Assembly (NCBI GenBank): GCA_016286775.1
Contig: JAEEUA010000005.1
Location: 1-42,915, forward strand
Direction of reading: 5' to 3'
From: Bacteroidales bacterium
Lineage (GTDB): Bacteria; Bacteroidota; Bacteroidia; Bacteroidales; UBA3663
DNA: 42,915 nucleotides
In this document: positions 16,881 through 25,849 of the stretch, piece after piece
How positions within the stretch are numbered: position 1 is the stretch's first letter
How the letters are laid out: every line of letters starts with the position of its first letter
Made by a program: the position numbers and the translations under genes
The notes under the pieces: generated by a model
Seen by the model: only the letters and a program-made list of their open reading frames with translations
Told to the model about the DNA's origin: nothing
The model's database searches: none

Positions 16881-16974
16881 CTATCTTATTGTCTATCAAT
16901 TTGTAAACAAATGTACTAAAAATTGCAGTTCAATCCGTATTTGGGCCTTTATTCTTCATTTTTTCCCTATAAAA

Positions 16975-17006
16975 TTTGCAGAATCCGAAATAATTTCTTA
17001 TCTTTG
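16975..17006 (+). promoter_or_regulatory. Promoter of the second cohesin-like gene
   Basis: TTTG (16975-16978), exactly 20 bases, TATCTTTG (16999-17006). Leader of about 70 bases to the ATG at 17081. Confidence 0.8.
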
Positions 17007-17080
17007 GACCATCAAACCAGGGCATAGCCTCATGTGGTGATTGTAACTAATATCTTGAGTTTTTATAATACCTTACTCTT

Positions 17081-17707
17081 ATGAAAAAACATGTGTTCTC
17101 ATCAATCCTTCTCTCAAGTGTGCTGGCATTCAGCGCAAGTGCAGCAGACTTCGGCGGCAAGCTCTATGTGGAGAATGCCGAAATTGTTCCCGGCGAAAGT
17201 GCCGTTCTCTCTATCCGGCTTGACAACAATATCGACGTCAGCGGCTTCCAGTTCCAGATGATCTTGCCCTCGGGCATCGCCTATCAGGAATGGGCCATTA
17301 GCGAGGAGCGTCTTCCTGTGGAAGCCACCGCCAATGACATGATCTCCCTGCAGCGTTACAACAATGGCACGCTCTCCTTGGCCAGCGTCTTGAACTGTGG
17401 GGCAGGAGCCAAGTTCACGATGGCACAGGGCGAACTTGCTACGGTGACCATCGTTGCCTCGCCCAACATCCCTGAGGGCACCTATCTTGTAGAGCTTCGC
17501 GGCATCGATGTTTGCGATCCGATGGGCAACGACTACGATGTGCCCGCCTCCACCTTCACGCTCACCGTGGGCGAAACGACGGGTATCGAGACGCTTCGCA
17601 GCGAAAGCAGCAATGCCCAGATCTACGACCTGCAGGGCCGTCGTCAAAGCGAGGTCTCTGCCGGCCAGGCGGGTATCGTGAACGGCCGCGCTGTCTATCG
17701 GAGGTGA
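17081..17707 (+). CDS. Small secreted protein with one cohesin-like module, paralogue of the 16192 gene
   Basis: A 208-residue protein that aligns end to end with the protein encoded at 16192: signal peptide MKKHVFSSILLSSVLAFSASA, module with KLYVENAEIVPGESAVLSI, VSGFQFQMILPSGIAY, WAISEERLPVEAT, VLNCGAG and GELATVTIVASPNIPEGTY, then the tail IYDLQGRRQ...IVNGRAVYRR. It lacks a dockerin and would, in a cohesin-dockerin scheme, be a single-receptor cap or anchor. It has its own promoter, and the LRR gene follows after 55 bases without a terminator, so the two are probably cotranscribed. Which of the two paralogues pairs with which dockerin cannot be read from the sequence. Confidence 0.72.
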   Translation: MKKHVFSSILLSSVLAFSASAADFGGKLYVENAEIVPGESAVLSIRLDNNIDVSGFQFQMILPSGIAYQEWAISEERLPVEATANDMISLQRYNNGTLSLASVLNCGAGAKFTMAQGELATVTIVASPNIPEGTYLVELRGIDVCDPMGNDYDVPASTFTLTVGETTGIETLRSESSNAQIYDLQGRRQSEVSAGQAGIVNGRAVYRR

Positions 17708-17762
17708 TTCGTCCTTCCAGCTGTTTCTTATTTCTATGTAACACACAAATCCTTTGATTACT

Positions 17763-20700
17763 ATGAAAACGAAATTCCATAAATCTTTGACATTGCTTGT
17801 CAGTATCTTGTTGTGCTGGATGGTGCCCGCTGAAAGCTGGTCTGCTGTTGAGTGGGATGGCATCTATTACGACCTGAACACTTCGGCGAAGACTGCGACG
17901 GTGACCTCCAACCCCGACAAATATGCGGGACATGTGTTTCTGCCCGAAAGCATCAGCTATCACGATGGCGTCACCTATACCGTGACACGGATTGGCACCT
18001 GTGCGTTTCTCGACTGCAGTTCTCTGGAGGGGATAACCATTCCAAGTAGCGTGACCGTGATAGAGTCGAGCGCCTTCGAGCGTTGCTCGGGCCTGACGGC
18101 TCTGACCGTGGGCAAGGGTGTCACCACCATCGACTACGAAGCCTTCAAGAACTGCATCCGCCTGGCCACGCTCATCCTGCCGGCAAGTCTGAAGACCATC
18201 GGGAATGAGTCGTTTGGCGGCTGCTCCTCCCTGCGCACAATCGTCGAGGAGCGCACCACGGCCCCGAAGATTGCAAGCACCACGTTCAGTAGCGTCGATA
18301 AGGCTGCCTGCACGCTCTATGTGCCCGAAGGCTGCCGGTCGGCGTATGCGAATGCCGCCTACTGGAAGCTGTTCACCAATATCGTGGACAATCGCACCGA
18401 CGTTCTGGTCGCCGGCCAATGTGGCGACAACGTCACCTACACCATCTATTCGGACATGAAGATGGTGATATCGGGCGAGGGAGAGATGTGGTACAATGAT
18501 GGTTACGAGAATCCGATCTGCGGGGATTATTCCCAGTCCATTCAGCAGCTGATCATCGAAGAAGGGGTTACGACCATCAGCCATTACGCCTTCTTCGGAT
18601 ACAATCGTCTGACCTCCGTTGACATTCCGCCCAGCATCACCGTTCTCGGCAATTCGGCCTTCAGGGGCTGCAGTTCGCTGGAGCGCATCAACATCCACGA
18701 TCTGACAGCATGGTGCGGCATCGAGTTCGGCAATACCAACATGGATTATTATCCGGATGCTCCATTCGACAATATGCCGCTGTATTTGAATGGTGAACTG
18801 ATTGAGGAACTGGTTATCGAGGATGAGGTCACTGATATCAGTGCAGGAGCTTTCTACAATTGCCGCGGCCTGACCTCCGTGTATATCTTAGCTGATTTGC
18901 CAGGCATCAGGCCTTACACCTTTGACGGGTGTGAGAATGTGACGTTTCTGTTCCTCGGCTATAGCGTTGGTTATTTTGGATGGTTTTCGATCAACATGCC
19001 AAATCTTAGGACATTCGTCTTGGATGTTTTAGAGCCTCCAACTCTGCTGTATCATATGTCAATCCGCATAGGGAATGCCACGATTTATGTCCCATCCACC
19101 AGCCTGGCTACCTATCAGAACGACAGTGGCATATATGGCGATGAATCCTGGAAAGAATACTCGAGAAAATTGAAGGGGTTCAGGTTCGATCCCGGCTTCG
19201 GCATCTTCTACGGCTTGGAGCTAGAGAATCTGACCGCAAAGGTGATAGACACAGAATATATGAACTCCACAGTTCCGTTTGATATTACTATCCCGGAAAC
19301 CATCACGTACGATGGTGCCACCTATACGGTCACGGGCATTGGCCATAGGGCATTCGAATTATTCAACCAAATGTCGGAAATCATTCTTCCGAGCTCCATC
19401 ACGTCGGTCGAAGACTTGGCCTTCAACAAGTTGAGGAGCATGACGGACGTGTACTGCCGAGCCGTGGAGCCGCCCGCAGCCTCTGCATCATCCTTCCAGA
19501 ACATGAATGTCGGCTCAGTTGTCCTGCACGTGCCCGCTGCCAGCAAGGAGGCCTACCAGAGGGCCGAAGGATGGAAGGACTTCGCAAGCATCGTGGATGA
19601 CATCGTAGTTTTGGAAACCGGCTCCTGCGGCGAGAATACCGAATATACCATCTATTCCGACGGCACCATGAAGATTGCGGGCACGGGAACAATCGAAGAA
19701 TTTATTCCCGAGACCGTGTCTTCCAATTTCATCCAGGAATTGACCATCGAGGAAGGTGTGACTCACATTGGAAAATCTGCATTCTCAGGTGTTATATTAT
19801 CCTATGGATGGCATACGATTAATGAGTGGCAGTCCCTCGCGACGATCCATGTACCCAGCAGCGTCACTTCCATTGGCCAGTTGGCTTTTGTCGAAACCCC
19901 CTGGTACAACAGCCAGCCCGATGGCGTGGTCTATGCCGGCAAGGTACTCTGTGGTGTGAAGGGAATTGACGGACAGGATGTCATCCTGCAGGAGGGGACG
20001 CTGGGCATTTCGCCCTCGGCCTTCTGGGGTGTTCACATTGCTTCGCTTCACATTCCAGCCAGTGTGGCGTCTATCGATCCTTCCATCTCTTCCTACGAGG
20101 ATGCTTTTGTCGAGTCGTTGTCCTACGACAGCATCGATTTCATCGCGGTCGATCCTGAAAATCCTCATTTCGATTCGCGCAACAACTGCAATGCCATCAT
20201 CGAGACGGCTGCCAATCGCCTGATTGTCGGGAGCCGCAATATGACAATACCCGAAGGTGTGACCACCATAGCACCTTTCGCGTTGAGTGGGCAGACGACG
20301 GTAACCATCCCGGCAAGCGTAACGAGCATCGAAGAGTTTGCGTTCACCAATTCTTATGAGTATTGGATACCGGGTCCTTTAGTTGGATATATCTATGGTT
20401 CCGAACCATCTCCCGTTGAAACTATCGAAATGAAAGGTAGCAATCCGCCAGAAATCAAGAGTCCTGGCAAGGTAGGTTATGAGAATAGCGCAGGTGCTTA
20501 TGTTTCAGACAATTTCAGTACATTCGGCGGTGTCGATCAGCAGGTTTGCACCCTTGTCGTGCCCAAGGGCAGCAAGGAAGCCTACCTGAGCGCCGAAGGC
20601 TGGAAGGACTTCGTGAACATCGAGGAGTACGAGGACATCACCGACATCTCTGCCCTCGACAACGCCATCTACGTGGAGCAGATCGAGGGATGCGTCGGTG

Positions 20701-21260
20701 GCACGATGGACATCCCGGTGAAGCTGAAGAACAACTTTGCCGTTCGAGGCTTCCAATTCACGATGGAGCTGCCCGAAGGCGCCACCATCAACAGCTGGGC
20801 TTTGAGCGAAGAGCGTCTGCCTGAGGGTGCAACGCTCAGCAACCAGATGTCCACCGAAAAGATCGATGGTAACAAAATCCAGATAGCTTGCTCGCTGAAT
20901 TATGGCGATGCCACCTTCACGGGCAACGAGGGCGAGATAGCCACCGTCAACGTCACCTTCGGTCCGGACATGGAGGTCGGCACCTATCCCATCTATCTGA
21001 CCGATTGCGATGTGAGCACAGCCGACGGCACCGACATGGGCCTGAGTGACATCAAGGCCACACTTGTCCTCGAAGACTATCTGCAGGGCGATGCAAATGG
21101 CGATGGCAAGGTGCGCATCGGCGATGCCACTGCCATTCTCAACTACATCGTCGGCAGCGCCCCGGACAACTTCCAGGAGAAGGCAGCCGATGTGAATGGC
21201 GATGGCAAGATACGCATCGGCGATGTCGCAGCCGTTCTCAATATCATTGTCAATCAGTAA
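17763..21260 (+). CDS. BspA-like LRR surface protein with cohesin-like and dockerin-like modules
   Basis: A 1165-residue protein. I chose ATG 17763 over an in-frame TTG nine bases upstream because the signal peptide (MKTKFHKSLTLLVSILLCWM) starts there. The body has several blocks of about 23-residue LRR_5 repeats of the Treponema/BspA kind (for example LEGITIPSSVTVIESSAFERC and TSVDIPPSITVLGNSAF), interrupted by less regular stretches near residues 380-520 and 780-940. A cohesin-like module (about 967-1105: IYVEQIEGCVGG, RGFQFTMELPEGA, WALSEERLPEGAT, GEIATVNVTFG) is followed directly by a dockerin-like module (about 1107-1165) with loops DANGDGKVRIGD and DVNGDGKIRIGD. Having both halves, it could link to like proteins in a chain. 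LRR_5 proteins of this type bind host matrix, other bacteria or glycans; the ligand here is unknown. Confidence 0.82.
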   Translation: MKTKFHKSLTLLVSILLCWMVPAESWSAVEWDGIYYDLNTSAKTATVTSNPDKYAGHVFLPESISYHDGVTYTVTRIGTCAFLDCSSLEGITIPSSVTVIESSAFERCSGLTALTVGKGVTTIDYEAFKNCIRLATLILPASLKTIGNESFGGCSSLRTIVEERTTAPKIASTTFSSVDKAACTLYVPEGCRSAYANAAYWKLFTNIVDNRTDVLVAGQCGDNVTYTIYSDMKMVISGEGEMWYNDGYENPICGDYSQSIQQLIIEEGVTTISHYAFFGYNRLTSVDIPPSITVLGNSAFRGCSSLERINIHDLTAWCGIEFGNTNMDYYPDAPFDNMPLYLNGELIEELVIEDEVTDISAGAFYNCRGLTSVYILADLPGIRPYTFDGCENVTFLFLGYSVGYFGWFSINMPNLRTFVLDVLEPPTLLYHMSIRIGNATIYVPSTSLATYQNDSGIYGDESWKEYSRKLKGFRFDPGFGIFYGLELENLTAKVIDTEYMNSTVPFDITIPETITYDGATYTVTGIGHRAFELFNQMSEIILPSSITSVEDLAFNKLRSMTDVYCRAVEPPAASASSFQNMNVGSVVLHVPAASKEAYQRAEGWKDFASIVDDIVVLETGSCGENTEYTIYSDGTMKIAGTGTIEEFIPETVSSNFIQELTIEEGVTHIGKSAFSGVILSYGWHTINEWQSLATIHVPSSVTSIGQLAFVETPWYNSQPDGVVYAGKVLCGVKGIDGQDVILQEGTLGISPSAFWGVHIASLHIPASVASIDPSISSYEDAFVESLSYDSIDFIAVDPENPHFDSRNNCNAIIETAANRLIVGSRNMTIPEGVTTIAPFALSGQTTVTIPASVTSIEEFAFTNSYEYWIPGPLVGYIYGSEPSPVETIEMKGSNPPEIKSPGKVGYENSAGAYVSDNFSTFGGVDQQVCTLVVPKGSKEAYLSAEGWKDFVNIEEYEDITDISALDNAIYVEQIEGCVGGTMDIPVKLKNNFAVRGFQFTMELPEGATINSWALSEERLPEGATLSNQMSTEKIDGNKIQIACSLNYGDATFTGNEGEIATVNVTFGPDMEVGTYPIYLTDCDVSTADGTDMGLSDIKATLVLEDYLQGDANGDGKVRIGDATAILNYIVGSAPDNFQEKAADVNGDGKIRIGDVAAVLNIIVNQ

Positions 21261-21279
21261 TTCACTTCCTTATTCATTC

Positions 21280-21312
21280 AATCCTCGGGCCTTCGGGTTC
21301 GAGGATTTTTTC
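21280..21312 (+). terminator. Rho-independent terminator
   Basis: AATCCTCG (21280-21287) pairs with CGAGGATT (21300-21307), loop GGCCTTCGGGTT, followed by T5. Near-copy of the terminator at 16844. Confidence 0.8.
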
Positions 21313-21324
21313 CAAAAAAATAAT

Positions 21325-21420
21325 TCATGAAAAATTCGTGGTTAATTCATGGTAATTCGTGTTAAAGAAAAAAGATAATTCGTGTTGAAGAAACGAGGTA
21401 TTTCGTTTTAACGAAAAAGT
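21325..21420. repeat. AATTCGTG-type imperfect repeats
   Basis: Several loosely repeated copies of (T)AATTC(A/G)TG(G/T)TAA lie between the terminator and the next promoter, for example TAATTCATG, AATTCGTGGTTAATTCATGG, TAATTCGTGTTAAAG and TAATTCGTGTTGAAG. A further copy, TAATTCGTGTTAAGAG, is before the next gene but one, near 24058. The rest of the 21313-21542 spacer holds no gene. Confidence 0.6.
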
Positions 21421-21542
21421 CCGATCAACCATTATTTGTATTTTGTGTGAAGAAGGTTGTGAGTAAAAAATGCTTGAAACCAGCCGTTTTTCGTTCGAAA
21501 TGACCAAATCAGGCGCCTATCTTTCATTTTTTCAGCGATTTA

Positions 21543-21574
21543 TTTGTCGGATTCGCAGATTTGTCTTATCTTTG
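21543..21574 (+). promoter_or_regulatory. Promoter of the second LRR/cohesin/dockerin gene
   Basis: TTTG (21543-21546), exactly 20 bases, TATCTTTG (21567-21574); ATG follows at 21601. Confidence 0.8.
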
Positions 21575-21600
21575 TGCCATAAATTTAACTTTATTAAGCT

Positions 21601-24024
21601 ATGAGATCCAGACTCCATCTCTCTTGGATTTTTTTCGCCAGCACCTTCCTTGGCTGGTTCATTCCTTGTGGTTTGTCAGCATCGGTGCAAGTGGACGGCA
21701 TCTATTACGAACTGAACACGTCCGCCCGAACAGCAGCCGTGGCACCCAGTCCGGATTATTATTCGGGGGCTATCGACATCCCCTCTAACTTCGTCTATGA
21801 GGGCAATACCTACAGCGTGACCAGTATCGGCTATTGTGCATTTCTTGATTGCAACGACCTGACGGCGCTCAACATGCCGAGCAGTATCATCACCATCGAG
21901 AACAGTGCTTTCGAGCGCAGCAAAGGGCTCACCGAACTGATTATCGGCAGTGGTGTCACCACCATCAAGACCGAGTCTTTCCATAATTGCACCAGCCTGG
22001 TCAGTCTCACCCTGCCCAAGAGCTTGAAGACGATTGGCGTCGAATCCTTTGCCGGCTGCTCCGCGCTCTCCGAGATCATCGTCGAACGGACTACGCCTCC
22101 GACCATTCAGAGCAGCTCCTTCAATGGCGTCGATAAATCGACCTGCAAGCTCTGTGTGCCCGAAGGGTGCCGTTCGGCCTATGCCAGTGCCTCGAATTGG
22201 AAGGCATTCACCAACATCGAGGAGCGCACGGCTGTTACCACGGGCATCTGCGGCAGTAATGTGACCTATAGCATCTATCCCGATCTGACGATGGTAATCT
22301 CCGGTACGGGTGCGATTCGCGATTATGTGAACTCTGGTCTTCATCTGGGTTCCGGCTATTACCAGCAGATCAAGAAAGTCGTCATCGAAGACGGTGTGAC
22401 CTCCATCGGCCAGTTTGCATTCTCCGATTGTGTCTGCCTGACCTCGGTACGAATCCCGAGCAGCGTGACCACCATCGGTAATGCAGCGTTCTACGGCTGC
22501 TCCAGTCTGACTTCGGTGAACATTCCGAGCAGCGTGACCCGGATTGGCAATGCCGCCTTCTACAACTGTCCGAAGCTCGACGCTGTCGTCATTCCAGGTA
22601 GTGTGACGTCCCTCAGCTATAGCCTTTTCTATGGGTGCACCGGCCTGACCTCGGTGTCGATTCCCAATAGCGTGACCTCCATCGGCGAGGCTGCCTTCGA
22701 GGGCTGCTCCAGCCTGGCTGCTGTTACGATTCCCGAAAGCGTGACCACGATTGGCGAAGCTGCCTTCGAATGGTGCACCAGCCTGACCTCTGTGTCGATT
22801 CCTGCCCAGGTGGACGAGATCGGCAAGGGAGCCTTCAGCAGTTGTTCGAACCTGGCTTCGATTTCGGTCGATGCCGGCAATTCGACCTACGATTCGCGCG
22901 ACAATTGCAATGCCATCATCGCGACGGCTACAAATACGTTGCTCGCAGGATGCGTGAACACGGAAATCCCAGCTGGAGTGACCGCAATCGGCGAGGCTGC
23001 ATTCCGTTCCTGCACGGGTCTGAACTCGGTGAGCATCCCCGATGAAGTTACGTCCATCGACGACTTCGCGTTCTATGGATGCACAGGCCTGACTTCCGCC
23101 GCCATCGGCGACGATGTGGCCGCCATCGGCGCATTCGCCTTCCACAATTGCACCGGACTGAGTTCCGTGACTATCCCTGGCTCTGTGACCATTCTTGGCG
23201 ATTACGCATTTGCCAATTGCAGTGGTCTCGCTTCAATCACGACCGAAAATGCCACACCGGCCGTTCTCGGCAACAGGGCGTTCGTCAATGTCGATAAGGA
23301 AGCCTGCACGCTCTATGTCCCCGTTGGCAGCAAGTCGGCCTACGAGGAGGCTGCGGGATGGAGCGACTTCCTGAACATCAAGGAGGCTGACGAGGAGCCC
23401 GATACCGACATCTCGGCCCTCGACAACGCCATCTATGTGGAGCAGACCGAAGGTAACGTCGGTGCCACGATGAACATTCCTGTCAAGCTGAAGAACAGCT
23501 ATCCCGTCCATGGCTTCCAGTTCACGTTGAAGCTGCCCGAAGGCACTACTGTCAACAGTTGGGCTTTGAGCGAAGAGCGTCTGCCCGAGGGTGTAACCCT
23601 TAGCGACCAGATGTCTACCGAGAAGATCGATGGCAACCGGTTTGTCGTAGCCTGCACGCTGTACAAGGGCGACGCCACCTTCACGGGCAGCGATGGTGTG
23701 ATAGCCACCGTCAACGTCACCTTCGGCTCCGACATGGCAGCTGGCACTTATCCCATCTATCTGACGAATTGCGACGTGACGGATGTCGACAGCCGGGATG
23801 AGGACTTGAGCAACATCAAGGCCACCCTCGTCCTCGAAGACTATCTGCCAGGCGATGTCAATGGCGACGGCAAGGTGCTCATCGGCGATGTGATTGCCAT
23901 CCTGAACTACATAGTAGGGGATAGGCCCGAGAACTTCAATGTGAAGGCAGCTGATGTGAACAGCGACGGCCTGATTGTCATCGGCGATGTGATTGCCGTG
24001 CTCAACATCATTTTGGGAGAATAA
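21601..24024 (+). CDS. BspA-like LRR surface protein with cohesin-like and dockerin-like modules
   Basis: An 807-residue paralogue of the previous LRR protein with a more regular build. Signal peptide (about 1-27), N-terminal cap shared with its paralogue (VDGIYYELNTSARTA), LRR_5 repeats from about 75 to 570 with a 23-residue period (SLTSVNIPSSVTRIGNAAF and similar), a cohesin-like module at about 608-748 (IYVEQTEGNVGATMNIPV, HGFQFTLKLPEGT, WALSEERLPEGVT, VIATVNVTFG), and a dockerin-like module at about 750-807 with loops DVNGDGKVLIGD and DVNSDGLIVIGD. All calcium ligands are present. The dockerin DNA is nearly identical to that of the 14927 gene although the remainder is unrelated, pointing to module exchange or gene conversion. 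It has its own promoter. No terminator separates it from the next gene, 91 bases on. Confidence 0.85.
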   Translation: MRSRLHLSWIFFASTFLGWFIPCGLSASVQVDGIYYELNTSARTAAVAPSPDYYSGAIDIPSNFVYEGNTYSVTSIGYCAFLDCNDLTALNMPSSIITIENSAFERSKGLTELIIGSGVTTIKTESFHNCTSLVSLTLPKSLKTIGVESFAGCSALSEIIVERTTPPTIQSSSFNGVDKSTCKLCVPEGCRSAYASASNWKAFTNIEERTAVTTGICGSNVTYSIYPDLTMVISGTGAIRDYVNSGLHLGSGYYQQIKKVVIEDGVTSIGQFAFSDCVCLTSVRIPSSVTTIGNAAFYGCSSLTSVNIPSSVTRIGNAAFYNCPKLDAVVIPGSVTSLSYSLFYGCTGLTSVSIPNSVTSIGEAAFEGCSSLAAVTIPESVTTIGEAAFEWCTSLTSVSIPAQVDEIGKGAFSSCSNLASISVDAGNSTYDSRDNCNAIIATATNTLLAGCVNTEIPAGVTAIGEAAFRSCTGLNSVSIPDEVTSIDDFAFYGCTGLTSAAIGDDVAAIGAFAFHNCTGLSSVTIPGSVTILGDYAFANCSGLASITTENATPAVLGNRAFVNVDKEACTLYVPVGSKSAYEEAAGWSDFLNIKEADEEPDTDISALDNAIYVEQTEGNVGATMNIPVKLKNSYPVHGFQFTLKLPEGTTVNSWALSEERLPEGVTLSDQMSTEKIDGNRFVVACTLYKGDATFTGSDGVIATVNVTFGSDMAAGTYPIYLTNCDVTDVDSRDEDLSNIKATLVLEDYLPGDVNGDGKVLIGDVIAILNYIVGDRPENFNVKAADVNSDGLIVIGDVIAVLNIILGE

Positions 24025-24115
24025 CAACTTGACACGATTCATCGAAAAAAATCATGATAATTCGTGTTAAGAGAAAAGATATATTATTAACTCTAATTTT
24101 GGTTTTATTTTGAAA

Positions 24116-25804
24116 ATGAAAAAGAAAATCTTTTCTACTCTTGTGCTCGCTGGCTTGTTTGCCTTCGGAGCGCATGCTGAAACCTTCGAGGGAGGCCTCA
24201 CCATCGGCGATGCAGTTATCGCACCCGGTGGCACGGCAACGCTTTCTGTTCAGGTGAAGAACAACATCCCGGTTCGTGGATTCGATTTCAAGATGTTCCT
24301 GCCGGAGGGTGTAACTGTTACGGGTTGTACGATGAATGAAGACCGTTTTCCTGAGGGAAATATTGCCCTTGGCGGAGCCAAGCTGGAAGAAGACGGAGGT
24401 TATAGAATCGCTTATGCGATACAAGAACAAGTAACCTTTTCGGGAACTTCGGGCGAAATCGCTTCCATCAAGATCAAGGCTGACGAATCGGTTGCTGAAA
24501 GGAAGTACAAGGTGGAGCTGAAGGATGTCTATCTCTTCGATATTGCGGATGCCGCTCCCATGTACAGCAAGGAAACGGATGAATTCACCCTTACAGTCGC
24601 AGTCCCCAACTACACCGAAGGTTATGCTGTTGAGATACTGCCTTTCGCCTATAATGGAAACGTTAAACGTCAATCTATTTTATTGGCAAATAAAACTGCC
24701 ATAACAAATATTGAATTTGATATTGAAGTTCCCTCGTATTTCTCTGAAATTAGCTTGTGTAAGGCAACATCTTCGTTGGATGATCTTGAATTCACTACTG
24801 AGATTGTTACAAATTCAAACACGATGCATGTTACAATAGAAAGTAACGATCCGGAGTATTTTATTGCAGAAGGAAATGAAAATGCAATTGCTAGTTTTAA
24901 CATGGTAAAGAAGACTAGTGGAGTAACTACAGGCGTCTATCCCATTACCATCACTAACATCCAGATGACCGATGCCGATGGCGTCAGCTATCTTGCTGAA
25001 CCCTACACCACCGAAATCTTCGTTGGAACATCGCCGAAGGTCACTGTGACCAATGGCGTAGCAGCCTTCCACGGCAACTATGGCGGAGCTGACGAGTATG
25101 CCCTGCTGACTGCTGCACTGCCCGAAGGCGCCACCATCGACCTGACGAAAGTGAGTGCCATGAAAGGCGACCCAACCTCCCTCAAGATGAACAATGTGTT
25201 CGTGACCAACGATGTCCTTGCCTATGGTCGTACGCTGGCAAACGAATGGGGCACCCTTTGCCTGCCATTTGCTGTCGAGACGAGCGATGACTTCCAGATT
25301 TACGAGATGGTAGCCGCCAGCAGCGAAGCCCTCACCTTCGAGAAGGTGACTTCGGCCGCAGCCAACACCCCGCTGCTCTTCCGGGCAAAGGGAAGTGATA
25401 TCTCGCTCCAGGCCACCAACGATGGCACGTTCGACGTGAACGATGTTGCTCAGAATCCTACCTCCTCAATGACCACAATTGACCGGTGGGAAATCTATGG
25501 CTCCTTCATCAACCAGTCGATCGACGTAAGCAGCCTCCAGGTCTATGCACTCAGCGATGGAGAGTTCCACAAGGTGCTCAGCAAGCTCAACGTTGCCGCG
25601 TTCCATGCATGGCTCCAGAACAACGGTGATTCGTTGGGAGCATCCTTCCGCATCTTCGACGGCACAGAAGGCATCCAGGTCATCGAGCAGGAGGATGGTT
25701 CGGTCAAGCTGATCTATGACCTCCAGGGCCGTTCGCTCAAGAGTGGCGAGCATCAGCAGATGCGTATCGAGAATGGCAGGAAAGTGATTTCTGTCAATAA
25801 GTAA
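24116..25804 (+). CDS. Secreted protein with two cohesin-like modules and YDLQGR tail
   Basis: A 562-residue protein; ATG 24116 is preferred to an in-frame TTG six bases upstream because the signal peptide (MKKKIFSTLVLAGLFAFGAHA) starts there and matches those of the two small cohesin-like proteins. Module 1 (about 22-165) aligns with theirs: GLTIGDAVIAPGGTATLSVQ, VRGFDFKMFLPEGV, NEDRFPEGN, GEIASIKI. Module 2 (about 168-305) is more diverged: SILLANKTAITNIEFDIEVPS, then ENAIASFNMV and GVYPITITNIQM. The C-terminal half (about 310-520) is beta-rich and unassigned, and the protein ends with IYDLQGRSL...MRIENGRKVISVNK. It could hold two dockerin partners while its tail attaches it to the surface. 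A stretch at 24660-24900 is AT-rich compared with its flanks, matching the diverged second module. Confidence 0.68.
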   Translation: MKKKIFSTLVLAGLFAFGAHAETFEGGLTIGDAVIAPGGTATLSVQVKNNIPVRGFDFKMFLPEGVTVTGCTMNEDRFPEGNIALGGAKLEEDGGYRIAYAIQEQVTFSGTSGEIASIKIKADESVAERKYKVELKDVYLFDIADAAPMYSKETDEFTLTVAVPNYTEGYAVEILPFAYNGNVKRQSILLANKTAITNIEFDIEVPSYFSEISLCKATSSLDDLEFTTEIVTNSNTMHVTIESNDPEYFIAEGNENAIASFNMVKKTSGVTTGVYPITITNIQMTDADGVSYLAEPYTTEIFVGTSPKVTVTNGVAAFHGNYGGADEYALLTAALPEGATIDLTKVSAMKGDPTSLKMNNVFVTNDVLAYGRTLANEWGTLCLPFAVETSDDFQIYEMVAASSEALTFEKVTSAAANTPLLFRAKGSDISLQATNDGTFDVNDVAQNPTSSMTTIDRWEIYGSFINQSIDVSSLQVYALSDGEFHKVLSKLNVAAFHAWLQNNGDSLGASFRIFDGTEGIQVIEQEDGSVKLIYDLQGRSLKSGEHQQMRIENGRKVISVNK

Positions 25805-25849
25805 CCATTATCAGACAACATTTAATTTCGTTGAAAATACTACATAAAA

